A stretch of DNA of 64,000 bases, from assembly GCA_964596165.1 (NCBI GenBank), contig CAZQTW010000018.1, positions 23,811-87,810 on the forward strand, given 5' to 3'. The stretch's first letter is position 1; every line of letters starts with the position of its first letter. Below are positions 1 to 8,972 of the stretch, in pieces. The translations under genes were made by a program, and so were the position numbers. The notes under the pieces were generated by a model. The model saw only the letters and a list, made by a program, of their open reading frames with translations, was not told the DNA's origin and ran no database searches. The stretch is from CAYUQT01 sp964596165. GTDB lineage: Bacteria; Planctomycetota; Phycisphaerae; UBA1845; JAFGLZ01.

Positions 1-173
1 CCTGGCGCGAGGGTCGAATGACAGCGATCAGGCCGCCCGCGATAGGGCAGACGGTCGAGTTGCCTGAAGTGCCGTCGCTGTCGCCGTTCGCGATTTGAAT
101 CGACGCTCCTTTTCATCGGGTGTGAAAGGGGGGGCAATTGCGAAGTCGAAGTCCGTCTCGAGGTCGACGCTTC

Positions 174-203
174 TTGTCGAGTTGCGGTACCCCGCGTTAG
201 AAT
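174..203 (+). promoter_or_regulatory. Putative sigma70-type promoter
   Basis: TTGTCG (174-179) and TAGAAT (198-203) are separated by 18 bases. They lie about 55 bases upstream of the first oxidoreductase gene. The rest of positions 1-257 holds no gene I can support. This rests on pattern match only. Confidence 0.3.
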
Positions 204-260
204 TCGCGCCGCGCAAGTGACGGAAGCTCGCTCAACACGGCACATTCGGAGGACCGCGTG

Positions 261-1604
261 ATGACCAGGGTGACGGCACGTGCATCAGGCCGAGACGAAC
301 GACGGATCAGCCGTCGCCGGTTCTTGAAGCGGATCGCGGCCGCTTCGGCGGCCGGTTGGGCGTTCCCGTACTTCGTGCCCTCCCCGGCCTACGGGGCCGC
401 CGGTCACGTGGCGCCCGGGAATCGGATCACCGTCGCCTTCATCGGTCTGGGCAAGCAGATGGGCTGGCACTTGAATGACGGGCTGCATCGTCGGGACGTG
501 CAGGTCGTGGCGGTGTGCGATGTGGAGTCGGTACGATTGGGCATTCAGCAACGCCACGTCGATGATTTCTACGCGAAGCGCGAAGGCAAAGGCTCCTACA
601 GGGGATGTGCGGCCTACAAGAACTTCCTTGCCCTGATGGACCGCAAGGACATCGACGCCGTGGTTATCTCGACGCCCGATCACTGGCATGCCCTGATTGC
701 CGTGGCCGCGCTCAAGTCCGGCAAGGACGTCTACTGCGAGAAGCCGCTGACCTATTCCATCGGTGAAGGCCGCTTCATTGTGAATGCCGTCCGCAAGTAC
801 GGGCGCGTCTTTCAAACGGGAAGCCAGCAACGGACTTGGGCCAACTTTCGCAAGGCGTGCGAACTGGTCCGCAGCGGAAGGATCGGGAAAGTCCACACGG
901 TGTACGTGAATGTCGGCGGACCGCCGGTCGACTGCAACCTGCCGGCGCAGCCGGTACCCGAGGGGTTGGATTGGGACATGTGGCTCGGGCCGGCGCCGTG
1001 GCGACCCTACAACTCCGATATCGCTCCGGGCATCGACTACCCCGGCTGGCCGAACTTCCGTGCGTATCGCGACTATGCCGGCGGTGGCATGACCGATATC
1101 GGAGCCCACCACTTCGATATCGCGCAGTGGGGCCTCGGAATGGATGGGACGACGCCGGTTGAGATCTATCCGCCCGACGGGAAAGACTACAAACTCCTGA
1201 CGTACAAGTATGCCAACGGCGTCGTCCTGCATCACACCGGCGGACATCCCGACGCGGGCGTCGAGTGGGTTGGTTCGGAAGGCCGGCTCCGCGTCCAACG
1301 CGGCGATTATCTGCAGACCGATCCGCCGCAGTTGCTGGACGAACCGCTCGGCGCGAATGATGTCCGGCTGTACTACGCCGAGGACCACCACACCAATTTC
1401 TACGAGTGCATGCGCACTCGAAAGAAGTGCATCTGCGACGTGGAGATCGGGAATAGCTCCGTAACGGTCTGCCATCTCGGGAACATGGCCTATTGGCTGA
1501 AACGGCCGCTGAAATGGGACCCGACGAAAGAACAGTTCATCGACGACGACGAAGCGAATCGCCTGCTTCTGCGAGCGATGCGGAGCCCGTGGAGGCTGAC
1601 GTGA
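261..1604 (+). CDS. TAT-exported Gfo/Idh/MocA family oxidoreductase (paralogue 1)
   Basis: Predicted NAD(P)-dependent sugar oxidoreductase of 447 aa, exported by the Tat pathway. The N-terminus has a twin-arginine motif (SRRRFLKR, about residues 17-24), a hydrophobic stretch and an AYG cleavage-like site. A Rossmann nucleotide fold follows (VAFIGLGKQMG), then the family EKP motif (VYCEKPLT) and the GGGMTDIGAHHFDIAQWG segment of the C-terminal domain. GGAGG at 248-252 is 8 bases before this ATG; a GTG at 258 is the alternative start. The next gene is a close paralogue, so the pair looks like a tandem duplication. The substrate cannot be read from sequence; these families act on sugars or sugar alcohols. 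Confidence 0.9.
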   Translation: MTRVTARASGRDERRISRRRFLKRIAAASAAGWAFPYFVPSPAYGAAGHVAPGNRITVAFIGLGKQMGWHLNDGLHRRDVQVVAVCDVESVRLGIQQRHVDDFYAKREGKGSYRGCAAYKNFLALMDRKDIDAVVISTPDHWHALIAVAALKSGKDVYCEKPLTYSIGEGRFIVNAVRKYGRVFQTGSQQRTWANFRKACELVRSGRIGKVHTVYVNVGGPPVDCNLPAQPVPEGLDWDMWLGPAPWRPYNSDIAPGIDYPGWPNFRAYRDYAGGGMTDIGAHHFDIAQWGLGMDGTTPVEIYPPDGKDYKLLTYKYANGVVLHHTGGHPDAGVEWVGSEGRLRVQRGDYLQTDPPQLLDEPLGANDVRLYYAEDHHTNFYECMRTRKKCICDVEIGNSSVTVCHLGNMAYWLKRPLKWDPTKEQFIDDDEANRLLLRAMRSPWRLT

Positions 1605-1713
1605 TAGAGGGTGTGGAAACCAGGACCCGAGGACCGGCGTTGTGGAATCCCGTGTCTTGACCTTTCACCACGAGGTTTTCGGTGATGCAACGAGGTGTCA
1701 TGGGAGACGTGTG

Positions 1714-3045
1714 ATGCGATCGGAACGGCAGCGCGCATCTGGGAATGGAATCGGTCGGCGGCAGCTTCTGAAGCGGGCGGCGGCTGCGTCGGTGACGGCC
1801 GTCGGGTTCCCCTATATCGTTCCCGCGTCCGCCTACGGCGCGGCGGGGCATGTCGCCCCTAGCAATCGGATCACGCTCGGCTTCATCGGCATGGGCAAAA
1901 TGATGGGCGGGCACCTGGGCAATTTCCTCGGTCGGCGCGAGGTGCAGGTCCTGGCCGTCTGCGACGTGGAGTCCGTTCGGCTGGCCCGCTCACAGCGGCG
2001 CGTCGACGACCATTACGCCAAGCAGCTCGGCAAGGGCTCGTACCGCGGTTGCACGGCCTACAGGAACTTCCTCGGTCTCGTGGAACGGCGCGACATCGAC
2101 GCCGTGGTCATCGCGACGCCCGATCACTGGCACGCCATCCCCTCGATTGCGGCGGCCAAGTCGGGCAAGGACGTCTACTGCGAAAAGCCGCTCACGCTCA
2201 CGATCAACGAGGGCAAGGCGATGGTCGAGGCCGTGCGAAAGCACGGCCGCGTCTTCCAGACCGGCAGCCAGCAGCGATCGGAATGGCAGTTTCGCACGGC
2301 GTGCGAATTGGTCCGAAATGGGCGGATCGGCAAGGTGCACACGGTTCATGTGAACGTCGGCGGCCCGCCGGTCGAGTGCAAGTTGCCCGCCCAGCCCGTG
2401 CCCGACGGCCTCGATTGGGACTTCTGGCTCGGCCCGGCGCCGTATCGACCGTACAACGCCGACATCGCGCCGGGCGTCGACTACGGCGGCTGGCCGAATT
2501 TCCGCGCGTACCGTGACTACTCGGGCGGTGGGATGACCGACTGGGGCGCCCATCACTTCGACATCGCCCAGTGGGGCCTCGGCATGGACGAGACCGGGCC
2601 GGTCGAGATTGTTCCCCCCGACTACAAGGCGATCAAGCGGCTGACCTACAAATACGCGAACGGCGTCGTCATGACGCACGGCGGTGCCCGCGGACGTGCG
2701 GGCGTCGAGTTCATCGGCGATAAGGGTCGCGTTCTTGTCAACCGCGGTTACATCGAGACGGAGCCGGCGGAGTTGCTCGACGAGCCCATCGGGGCGAACG
2801 ACATCCGGCTCTATCGCAGCACGGACCATCAGGGCAATTGGCTCGAATGCATCCGCACGCGGGGTCGGCCGATCTGCGACGTGAGCATCGGGCATCGTTC
2901 CGTGACGGTCTGTCACCTGGGCAACATTGCCTACTGGTTGAAACGATCGCTGAAATGGGACCCCGTGAAAGAGGAATTCGTCGGTGATGACGAGGCCAAT
3001 CGCCTGCTCCAGCGGCCGATGCGGAGTCCGTGGCGGTTGACGTAA
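1714..3045 (+). CDS. TAT-exported Gfo/Idh/MocA family oxidoreductase (paralogue 2)
   Basis: A 443-aa paralogue of the preceding gene with the same order of parts: twin-arginine signal (GRRQLLKRAA), Rossmann motif (LGFIGMGKMMG), EKP motif and GGGMTDWGAHHFDIAQWG. The two proteins end almost identically (MRSPWRLT). GGGAG at 1702-1706 favours ATG 1714 over GTG 1711; a longer frame opens at 1642 but lacks a ribosome site. It lies 109 bases after paralogue 1 and 76 bases before a secreted HEAT protein, so co-transcription is likely. Periplasmic oxidation or isomerisation of a sugar derivative is the probable role; the substrate is unknown. Confidence 0.9.
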   Translation: MRSERQRASGNGIGRRQLLKRAAAASVTAVGFPYIVPASAYGAAGHVAPSNRITLGFIGMGKMMGGHLGNFLGRREVQVLAVCDVESVRLARSQRRVDDHYAKQLGKGSYRGCTAYRNFLGLVERRDIDAVVIATPDHWHAIPSIAAAKSGKDVYCEKPLTLTINEGKAMVEAVRKHGRVFQTGSQQRSEWQFRTACELVRNGRIGKVHTVHVNVGGPPVECKLPAQPVPDGLDWDFWLGPAPYRPYNADIAPGVDYGGWPNFRAYRDYSGGGMTDWGAHHFDIAQWGLGMDETGPVEIVPPDYKAIKRLTYKYANGVVMTHGGARGRAGVEFIGDKGRVLVNRGYIETEPAELLDEPIGANDIRLYRSTDHQGNWLECIRTRGRPICDVSIGHRSVTVCHLGNIAYWLKRSLKWDPVKEEFVGDDEANRLLQRPMRSPWRLT

Positions 3046-3121
3046 GAGCTCGGGCCGACGTTCGCACGAGAGAAACTCGGGGCAACGGCTCGACGGAGCG
3101 CGCACATAAGGAAGCGAGATA

Positions 3122-5452
3122 ATGAAACGCCTTTCATCCACGATGGTGACCACGGTCGTTCTGGCTTTCGGAGTCTTTCTCGTGTCGCCCGGTTGGGCGG
3201 ACGAAATCGACGACCTGATCAAGAAGATCTCATCGGCGGACTACGGCCAGGAGGCGGAGAGCTTCGACAAGCTCGAGGCCAAAGTCATCGAGTCCCATTC
3301 ACATGTTGGGGTTCGCAAGGACTTGGCCGCACGGTTCGCGGCGATCCTGGACGACCCCAAGGCGACCGGCGCCGCCAAGGTCTTCGCCTGCCGCGAACTC
3401 TACCGGATCGGTACGAAGAAGAACGTGCCGACGCTGGCCAAGCTGCTGATCAGCGACGAGACGGCCGACATGGCCCGCTACGCCCTCGAACGAATGCCCT
3501 GTGCGGAGGCCGGCGAGGCGTTGCGCGCCGCCTTGGAGAAGACCAAGGGGACGACCAAGGTGGGTATCATCAATTCCCTCGGCGCTCGCCGTGACACCGC
3601 GGCCTTGGCGATGCTTGGACCGCTCGTCGGCGACGCCAATCGCGCCATTGCAGAGGCCGCAATAGTGGCCGTCGGCAGGATCGGCGGACACGATGCCGCG
3701 GAGCTGCTTACCGAGGCGAAGCGCCGGGCGGCGAGGTCGACTCCCGAACGGATTGCCGCCTTTGACGAGGCGTTACTCATGTGTGCAAGTGATCTGGCGG
3801 CCAACAACGATGCCAAGGCCGAGGCCATTTACAAGGCGTTGTATGATTTTAAGGAAGCGTCGGGCACCCGCGCCGCCGCGCTGAAGGCGCTGGCTGCCAT
3901 TCGTCCTGACGGGGCGGTTTCCCTGATACTCGCGGCGCTGGAGCGGGATGACGCAATGGTGAGTGGAGCGGCGAGTGACGCCGCACGCGAAATCAAGACG
4001 GACAAGGCGACCGAGCAACTTGCCAGGGCGTTGCGCGGCCTTAAGCCGTCCGCGCAAGCGCTGGTCATCAGTGCGTTGGCGGATCGCGGCGATCGCAAAG
4101 CGTTGTCCGCCGTGACCTCGGCGGCCGGCAGCAAGGAGGCGTCGGTTCGCCTGGCCGCACTCGACGCGTTGGGGGTCTTGGGCGATGCGTCGACGGCCAT
4201 GATGCTTGCCAAGCTGGCCGCCGGCGGTGAGGGTGAGGAGGCCGGCGTTGCGCGAAGAAGCCTGGATCGGTTGAAGGGCAAGGATGTCGACGCCGTGCTG
4301 ACCACGGCTGCCGCGAAAGGCGATGCCAAGCTGCGCACCGAGGTCATCCGAAGCCTGGCCGCTCGTGGGGCCTTTTCCGCATTACCGACGCTGTGGGCGA
4401 CGGCCGGCGATTCGGATCCGGCGGTTCGAGCCGAGTCGTTCAAGTCGCTCGGCGTCCTCGCGTCCGCAAAAGACCTTCCACAATTGCTCACGCTGCTGAC
4501 GAACGAAAAGACGGACGGCCCGCGTGATCAGGCCGAGGCAGCCGTCCTCTCGATCGCCGGCAGGATTCGCCGGCCCAAGGAACAGGTGGCGGCAACGGTC
4601 GCCGCCTTCCCAACTACCGAAAACAACGTTCCTGCTCGTTGCGCCCTGGTGCGTATCTTGGGCAGACTTCAGGGCGACGAGGCGCTGGAACCCATCCGTG
4701 CAAGCGTGAAGTCGCCCGACCCGAAGGTGAGGGAGGTGGCGATTCGCGCCTTGGCGGAATGGAAGACCGCCGCGCCATTGGCCGATCTGTATGACTTGGC
4801 TCAGAAGGAGGCGCCGGGCGAGTTGGGAAGGGTGGCGCTTCGAGCTTACTTCCGTCTCCTGGCACTGCCCGGCGATCGGCCGACGGCCGAGACCGTTGGA
4901 ATGTATGAAAAGGGATTGGCACTGGCCCGACATATCGACGAGAAGAAGCAGGCGATCGCCGCGCTGGCGGACGTTGCGGACAAGCGAGCGATCGAAGTGG
5001 TCAAACGATTACAGGCCGACAAGGACCTGAAGGCCGACGCCGACGCGGCCATTCAGAAGATCACCCATCGGTCGCGCCGGGCGACGGCATCGCTTGGGGA
5101 GGCAAACGCCAAGAACGCCATCGATGGAAATCCGGACACCCGCTGGGACACCGGCGCGAAGCAAGAGAAGGGCCAGTGGTTCCAGCTTGACCTTGGCTGG
5201 GAGTGTGAGGTCCGCAAGATCGTGCTCGACACGACGAAATCAGCGAGCGACTACCCCCGTGGTTACGAGGTTTTTGTCTCGAACAGCACGGAGAGCTGGG
5301 GTGACCCGGTGGCCAAGGGAGAGGGCAAGGGTCCGGTCACGGAGATCGACTGTAGGGCCAAGAAAGGGCGCTATATTCGAATCGTTCAGACGGGTTCGAC
5401 GGGCAACGAGTTCTGGTCGATCCACGAGATGAAAGTAGAGACGGCGGACTGA
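3122..5452 (+). CDS. Secreted HEAT-repeat protein with C-terminal F5/8 type C domain
   Basis: A 776-aa protein with a Sec signal peptide (hydrophobic residues 8-24, cleavage near GWADE). Many HEAT/PBS-lyase-type helical repeats fill residues 35-640, with recurring patterns such as VRLAALDALGVLGD and VREVAIRALAEW. The last 130 residues form a discoidin-like F5/8C domain (NAIDGNPDTRWDTG, WFQLDLGWECEVRKIVL, GRYIRIVQTG), which in other proteins binds carbohydrate or membrane surfaces. No catalytic motif is visible, so a scaffold or binding role outside the cytoplasm is inferred. It follows the two Gfo oxidoreductases on the same strand. Confidence 0.85.
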   Translation: MKRLSSTMVTTVVLAFGVFLVSPGWADEIDDLIKKISSADYGQEAESFDKLEAKVIESHSHVGVRKDLAARFAAILDDPKATGAAKVFACRELYRIGTKKNVPTLAKLLISDETADMARYALERMPCAEAGEALRAALEKTKGTTKVGIINSLGARRDTAALAMLGPLVGDANRAIAEAAIVAVGRIGGHDAAELLTEAKRRAARSTPERIAAFDEALLMCASDLAANNDAKAEAIYKALYDFKEASGTRAAALKALAAIRPDGAVSLILAALERDDAMVSGAASDAAREIKTDKATEQLARALRGLKPSAQALVISALADRGDRKALSAVTSAAGSKEASVRLAALDALGVLGDASTAMMLAKLAAGGEGEEAGVARRSLDRLKGKDVDAVLTTAAAKGDAKLRTEVIRSLAARGAFSALPTLWATAGDSDPAVRAESFKSLGVLASAKDLPQLLTLLTNEKTDGPRDQAEAAVLSIAGRIRRPKEQVAATVAAFPTTENNVPARCALVRILGRLQGDEALEPIRASVKSPDPKVREVAIRALAEWKTAAPLADLYDLAQKEAPGELGRVALRAYFRLLALPGDRPTAETVGMYEKGLALARHIDEKKQAIAALADVADKRAIEVVKRLQADKDLKADADAAIQKITHRSRRATASLGEANAKNAIDGNPDTRWDTGAKQEKGQWFQLDLGWECEVRKIVLDTTKSASDYPRGYEVFVSNSTESWGDPVAKGEGKGPVTEIDCRAKKGRYIRIVQTGSTGNEFWSIHEMKVETAD

Positions 5453-5510
5453 CCCGCTCCGACCGCACGATAGGGACGGCCGGCGATGCGCGATCATCGT
5501 GTCGTCGACC

Positions 5511-5526
5511 GCTCATCTTGATGAGC
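5511..5526. terminator. Inverted repeat between convergent genes, terminator-like
   Basis: GCTCATC-TT-GATGAGC is a perfect inverted repeat in the 110-base gap between the HEAT/F5-8C gene and the convergent methyltransferase gene. It has no clear T-tract on either side, so it is only a possible bidirectional terminator. Confidence 0.4.
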
Positions 5527-5562
5527 AAGGCGAGGCGGAACGTGGTCCCGCGTTCGTAGTGA

Positions 5563-6540
5563 TCACCGTTCAGACGAGGGCGGCATGAGGGGCTCTCGGG
5601 AAGATCGTTCTCTGATTGCGTATCCCCAGAGATAGGTTCCGCAGCGAAGCAGGTTGAGCGGGACGTTCATGATGCCGCGAGCCAGTCTCCAGACAATTCC
5701 CGGCTCCCGGCGTCCGGCTGCGGCGATGTGCTGCTCGAACGCGGCGTAGTCGAATGACTGACGCCTGAAGAAGTCCTGGTATTCGAGGTGATCCGAACCC
5801 AATCGAATCCGCAAGAAACCGGCGCGGCGGAGCATTTCGCCGAGCGTGCGCGGCGTGAAGTAGTTCAGGTGCCCCAGCGGTTCGTTGTACGCGAATCGTG
5901 AAACCCCCAGACGAATCGTCAGGGACGCGTAGTTCGGCACGTGCACGTAGATCACGCCGCCGGGTCGAAGAATGCGTGCCAGCTCGCGCAACTCGTCCAG
6001 CGGTCGCTGAAGGTGTTCCAGGACATCCTGGGCGTAGATGGCGTCAAAACGGCCGTCGGTCCAGTGTTGCTCGATCAGCGTGCCCACATGGAGTGGGAAG
6101 CTCCGTTGGGGCTGAAGTTCGCGGATCCACTCGCCGAGGTCGATCGCTTCGACCTGCCAACCGTCGTCCGCGGCCATCTGGCCGACCAACGCCGGACCGC
6201 ACCCGTACTCGAGGAGTCGTCCCTTCCCGGTCATTCGAGCCATGCGGCGCAGAACGGCGGTCCACCGTCGGCGATCGCGCGAGCCAAACCACGTTTCGTA
6301 GAAGGTCGTCTTGTCGGTCCGGCCGCCGATGCAGCGAGCCAGAAGGCCCCGACCGCTGTAGCCGGCGGCGAGCGCTTCCGGCGTCGGTTGGGGATTCACG
6401 AAGACCATTCCGCAGTTGCGGCACCGAACGAGCTGAAACGCGCCGATGTGCCGTTCGTGGACGTGGTCGGGGCCGTTGCAGAGGGGGCACGACACCTCTT
6501 GCAGCGGCGCGGCGATGTCCTCGGGATTGGAAGTGGACAC
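5563..6540 (-). CDS. Class I SAM-dependent methyltransferase with N-terminal zinc ribbon
   Basis: 325 aa. The N-terminus carries a CPLC...CRNC pair (about residues 19-43), a zinc-binding module common in this methyltransferase group. A Rossmann methyltransferase core follows: motif I LLEYGCGPALVGQMAADDG, the acidic loop VEAIDLGEW, and the post-motif FDAIYAQDVLEHLQRPLDEL. These enzymes often methylate sugars or small molecules in surface-polymer pathways; the substrate here is unknown. The start is GTG, preceded by AGAGG. It begins 10 bases after the MFS-HEAT gene stops, so it is probably the last gene of the operon that starts near 11807. Confidence 0.88.
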   Translation of the reverse strand: MSTSNPEDIAAPLQEVSCPLCNGPDHVHERHIGAFQLVRCRNCGMVFVNPQPTPEALAAGYSGRGLLARCIGGRTDKTTFYETWFGSRDRRRWTAVLRRMARMTGKGRLLEYGCGPALVGQMAADDGWQVEAIDLGEWIRELQPQRSFPLHVGTLIEQHWTDGRFDAIYAQDVLEHLQRPLDELRELARILRPGGVIYVHVPNYASLTIRLGVSRFAYNEPLGHLNYFTPRTLGEMLRRAGFLRIRLGSDHLEYQDFFRRQSFDYAAFEQHIAAAGRREPGIVWRLARGIMNVPLNLLRCGTYLWGYAIRERSSREPLMPPSSER

Positions 6541-6550
6541 GAGGTCCTCT

Positions 6551-8968
6551 CTACCGCTTGTCGCGGGCCCACGCCTGCACGATCGACCAAGCGGCCAACA
6601 GGGTCAGGCCGTCCCAATAGGCCTCCGCGGCCCCGGCTTGACGGCTGATCAGATCGAGATGGCTGACCAGCGCCTGGCTGTTCGCCATCGCGGCGTTCGC
6701 ACTCGGCGGAGGCCCCATCGTTCCGTCGACTCCGAGATGCTCGCCGCACTGCAACACAAAGAGCTTCGAGGCGATCCCACACAGGGCCGAGATGGCTCTG
6801 GGATAGTTTTCGCCCTGGATCTCCTCGACGAACGTGTCCAAGTCGTTCTGAATAGCGGACCGGATCTCTCGGGTTTTTGCCTCGGACAGCACGTCGCGAC
6901 CGTTGGAAGACCGTGGCAAACTTCGCACAATCTTACGGATGCGTCGGGCGAGCGACAGCGACGCGCTTCCCGGCACTCGGCGATCTTGGCGCCAGAGCCG
7001 GTAGAACTGTCCGGAAGGACCGAGCATGTCTCCGATTGCCACGATGATGTGAGCCCGAACAATGCGGCTGGGACTCTGCAGCGTCAAGTCCAGCATTCTA
7101 CGCAGCCCACGGAACTCGCGGAGGCGAGACAGAGCGGTGGCCACGCTTACCAGGACTTCGGCGTCCTGCTCCGTCTCGAGGAGTTCGAGAAGCGTGTCCG
7201 CGGTACGAGGGTCCATGATATTGGTCAGCGCCTCGGCAGCGGCTTGTCTGACGTTGACGTCGTCATCTCGGAGCGCGGCGATCAGGGGAATCGTCCCGTC
7301 GGTGCTGTGGGTCATGCCCAGGGCCTCGGCGGCAGCGGCTCGCGTCGGGCGGTCCGGCTCGTGGATGTACCACATGAGCAATTCGATTGCCTCCGGCGTG
7401 CCGATGCGTCCGAGGGCGTGTAAGGCCTCGCGACGGACGGTCGAATCGGGATCCTCCAAGGCGCCCGACACATCCCTCAGCACGACATTCCCGTCGGACG
7501 GACGGATTGCCTGAAGCGCACGGACCCGCCGATAGGGGCTCATCGCCCCGCCGATTGCACTGATATTCCAGGCCGTTCGGAAGAGGCTGCCGCTCATCAT
7601 TCGGGCAAACCAGGGCAGTACCTCTCCGGCCTGAACCTCCGGTATACGTCGCATCAGCAGCACGTTGAGAAGGGTCACCCCATAGCACAGGATCAACTGG
7701 ATATGTAGATAGCTCATGGGCTGTCCGTGCGGAAGCCGAATGGGGACCACCGGCAGGGCGTCGGCCAGGATCCCGCCGAACCATGGGCCGATGGCGCCGG
7801 CGCCGCAGACGACGCACCAGAAGGTGGAGACGTAATACTCGCGCTCGGCCTGCGGGGCGATGGCAATCATCAGGTTCTGCTGGGCGACGGGAGCGCCGGC
7901 GAAGATCACACTGCTGACGACCAGGTGCAGGGGGAGCAGCCAGTAGTAGTTTTGAGGTCCCATCACGAAGTAGGGCAGGGAGGCGAAGGCATACAGGCTG
8001 GCAAGGATGTAGACGGTCCGGTGACCGATGCGGTCGGCCAAGTGCCCCCACTGGGTCGCCACCACGGCGATCGCCACCTGCTGGAGGACCTGCATGATCG
8101 CCAGGAACTGCAAGGAAGCGCCGCACCCGACGTACTGTCCGTTGATGGTCTCGCCGCGTTGGTAGAGGACGCAAAAAGTCAACGGCATGTTGTATGCGAG
8201 CGTCCAGAGCGCGGCCGAGAAGGTCAGCATCATGAAGGCCTTGTCCTTCAGGGGGCGGGCGTACAGCGACAAGGCCTCCCTGAAGGTCGTGTGGGACCGA
8301 CTCGGCCTAGCCGGTTCGGGCACCCAGCGGAATAGGATCGGGTCGATGATGCTCAGGATGGAGGCGACCAGGAAGATGCCGAAGAACAGGGTTGACTTGG
8401 ACGCGGGCACACGATCGAGGATCAGGCCGGCGATCACCATGGAGAGGGCCGTCGACAGGAGCAGCACCTGATAACGGCGGCCGAAGAAGTACCCGCGGAT
8501 GGATTCGGGGATAAGGTCCGCCATCCAGGCCCACCAGCCCGGGGCGGTCAGCGACGACAGGGTGACGCAAGCGACGTTCGCGCACAGCACCAGAATGGCC
8601 AACTCATGACGCCATTCGGCACGATCGGACACGATCGCGGCAAAGGCGACGACGAAGAGAAAGGAACGGCCGACCAGCATCAGCACGAGCCAGGTCGGCC
8701 GGCGGGCCTTGAGGCTGTTGAAGAGCCATCCGCCCGGCAGACAGAGGGAAACGCCCAAGATCCACAGCGCGAGGTTCAGGCCCACAAGGGTGCGCGAAGC
8801 GCCGAGTTGTTCGCGCATGAAGACGGTTGCGACCATGGTGTTGGGGGACATCACGGCCAGCCCGGCGCAGATGAGCGTCCCGCCGACGATGTTCAGCAGC
8901 ATGCCGCGCCGCAATCGAATCGGACCGATCGGTCGGCCTTCGGTGTCAAGGGGGTGCTTTATGGCCAA
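6551..8968 (-). CDS. MFS transporter fused to HEAT repeats
   Basis: About 805 aa from a TTG at 8968, 4 bases after the stop of the upstream ABC gene. A longer frame from 9040 would overlap that gene by 68 bases; neither start has a good ribosome site. Residues 20-445 are a multi-spanning Major Facilitator-like domain (the loop WGHLADRIGHRTVY resembles the MFS motif between helices). Residues 475-650 switch to cytoplasmic HEAT repeats (DSTVRREALHALGRIG, NVRQAAAEALTNI). A further 150 residues are unassigned. MFS-HEAT fusions are unusual; the repeat domain could bind a partner or gate the transporter. The transported substrate is unknown. Confidence 0.82.
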   Translation of the reverse strand: MAIKHPLDTEGRPIGPIRLRRGMLLNIVGGTLICAGLAVMSPNTMVATVFMREQLGASRTLVGLNLALWILGVSLCLPGGWLFNSLKARRPTWLVLMLVGRSFLFVVAFAAIVSDRAEWRHELAILVLCANVACVTLSSLTAPGWWAWMADLIPESIRGYFFGRRYQVLLLSTALSMVIAGLILDRVPASKSTLFFGIFLVASILSIIDPILFRWVPEPARPSRSHTTFREALSLYARPLKDKAFMMLTFSAALWTLAYNMPLTFCVLYQRGETINGQYVGCGASLQFLAIMQVLQQVAIAVVATQWGHLADRIGHRTVYILASLYAFASLPYFVMGPQNYYWLLPLHLVVSSVIFAGAPVAQQNLMIAIAPQAEREYYVSTFWCVVCGAGAIGPWFGGILADALPVVPIRLPHGQPMSYLHIQLILCYGVTLLNVLLMRRIPEVQAGEVLPWFARMMSGSLFRTAWNISAIGGAMSPYRRVRALQAIRPSDGNVVLRDVSGALEDPDSTVRREALHALGRIGTPEAIELLMWYIHEPDRPTRAAAAEALGMTHSTDGTIPLIAALRDDDVNVRQAAAEALTNIMDPRTADTLLELLETEQDAEVLVSVATALSRLREFRGLRRMLDLTLQSPSRIVRAHIIVAIGDMLGPSGQFYRLWRQDRRVPGSASLSLARRIRKIVRSLPRSSNGRDVLSEAKTREIRSAIQNDLDTFVEEIQGENYPRAISALCGIASKLFVLQCGEHLGVDGTMGPPPSANAAMANSQALVSHLDLISRQAGAAEAYWDGLTLLAAWSIVQAWARDKR

Positions 8969-8972
8969 TGTA

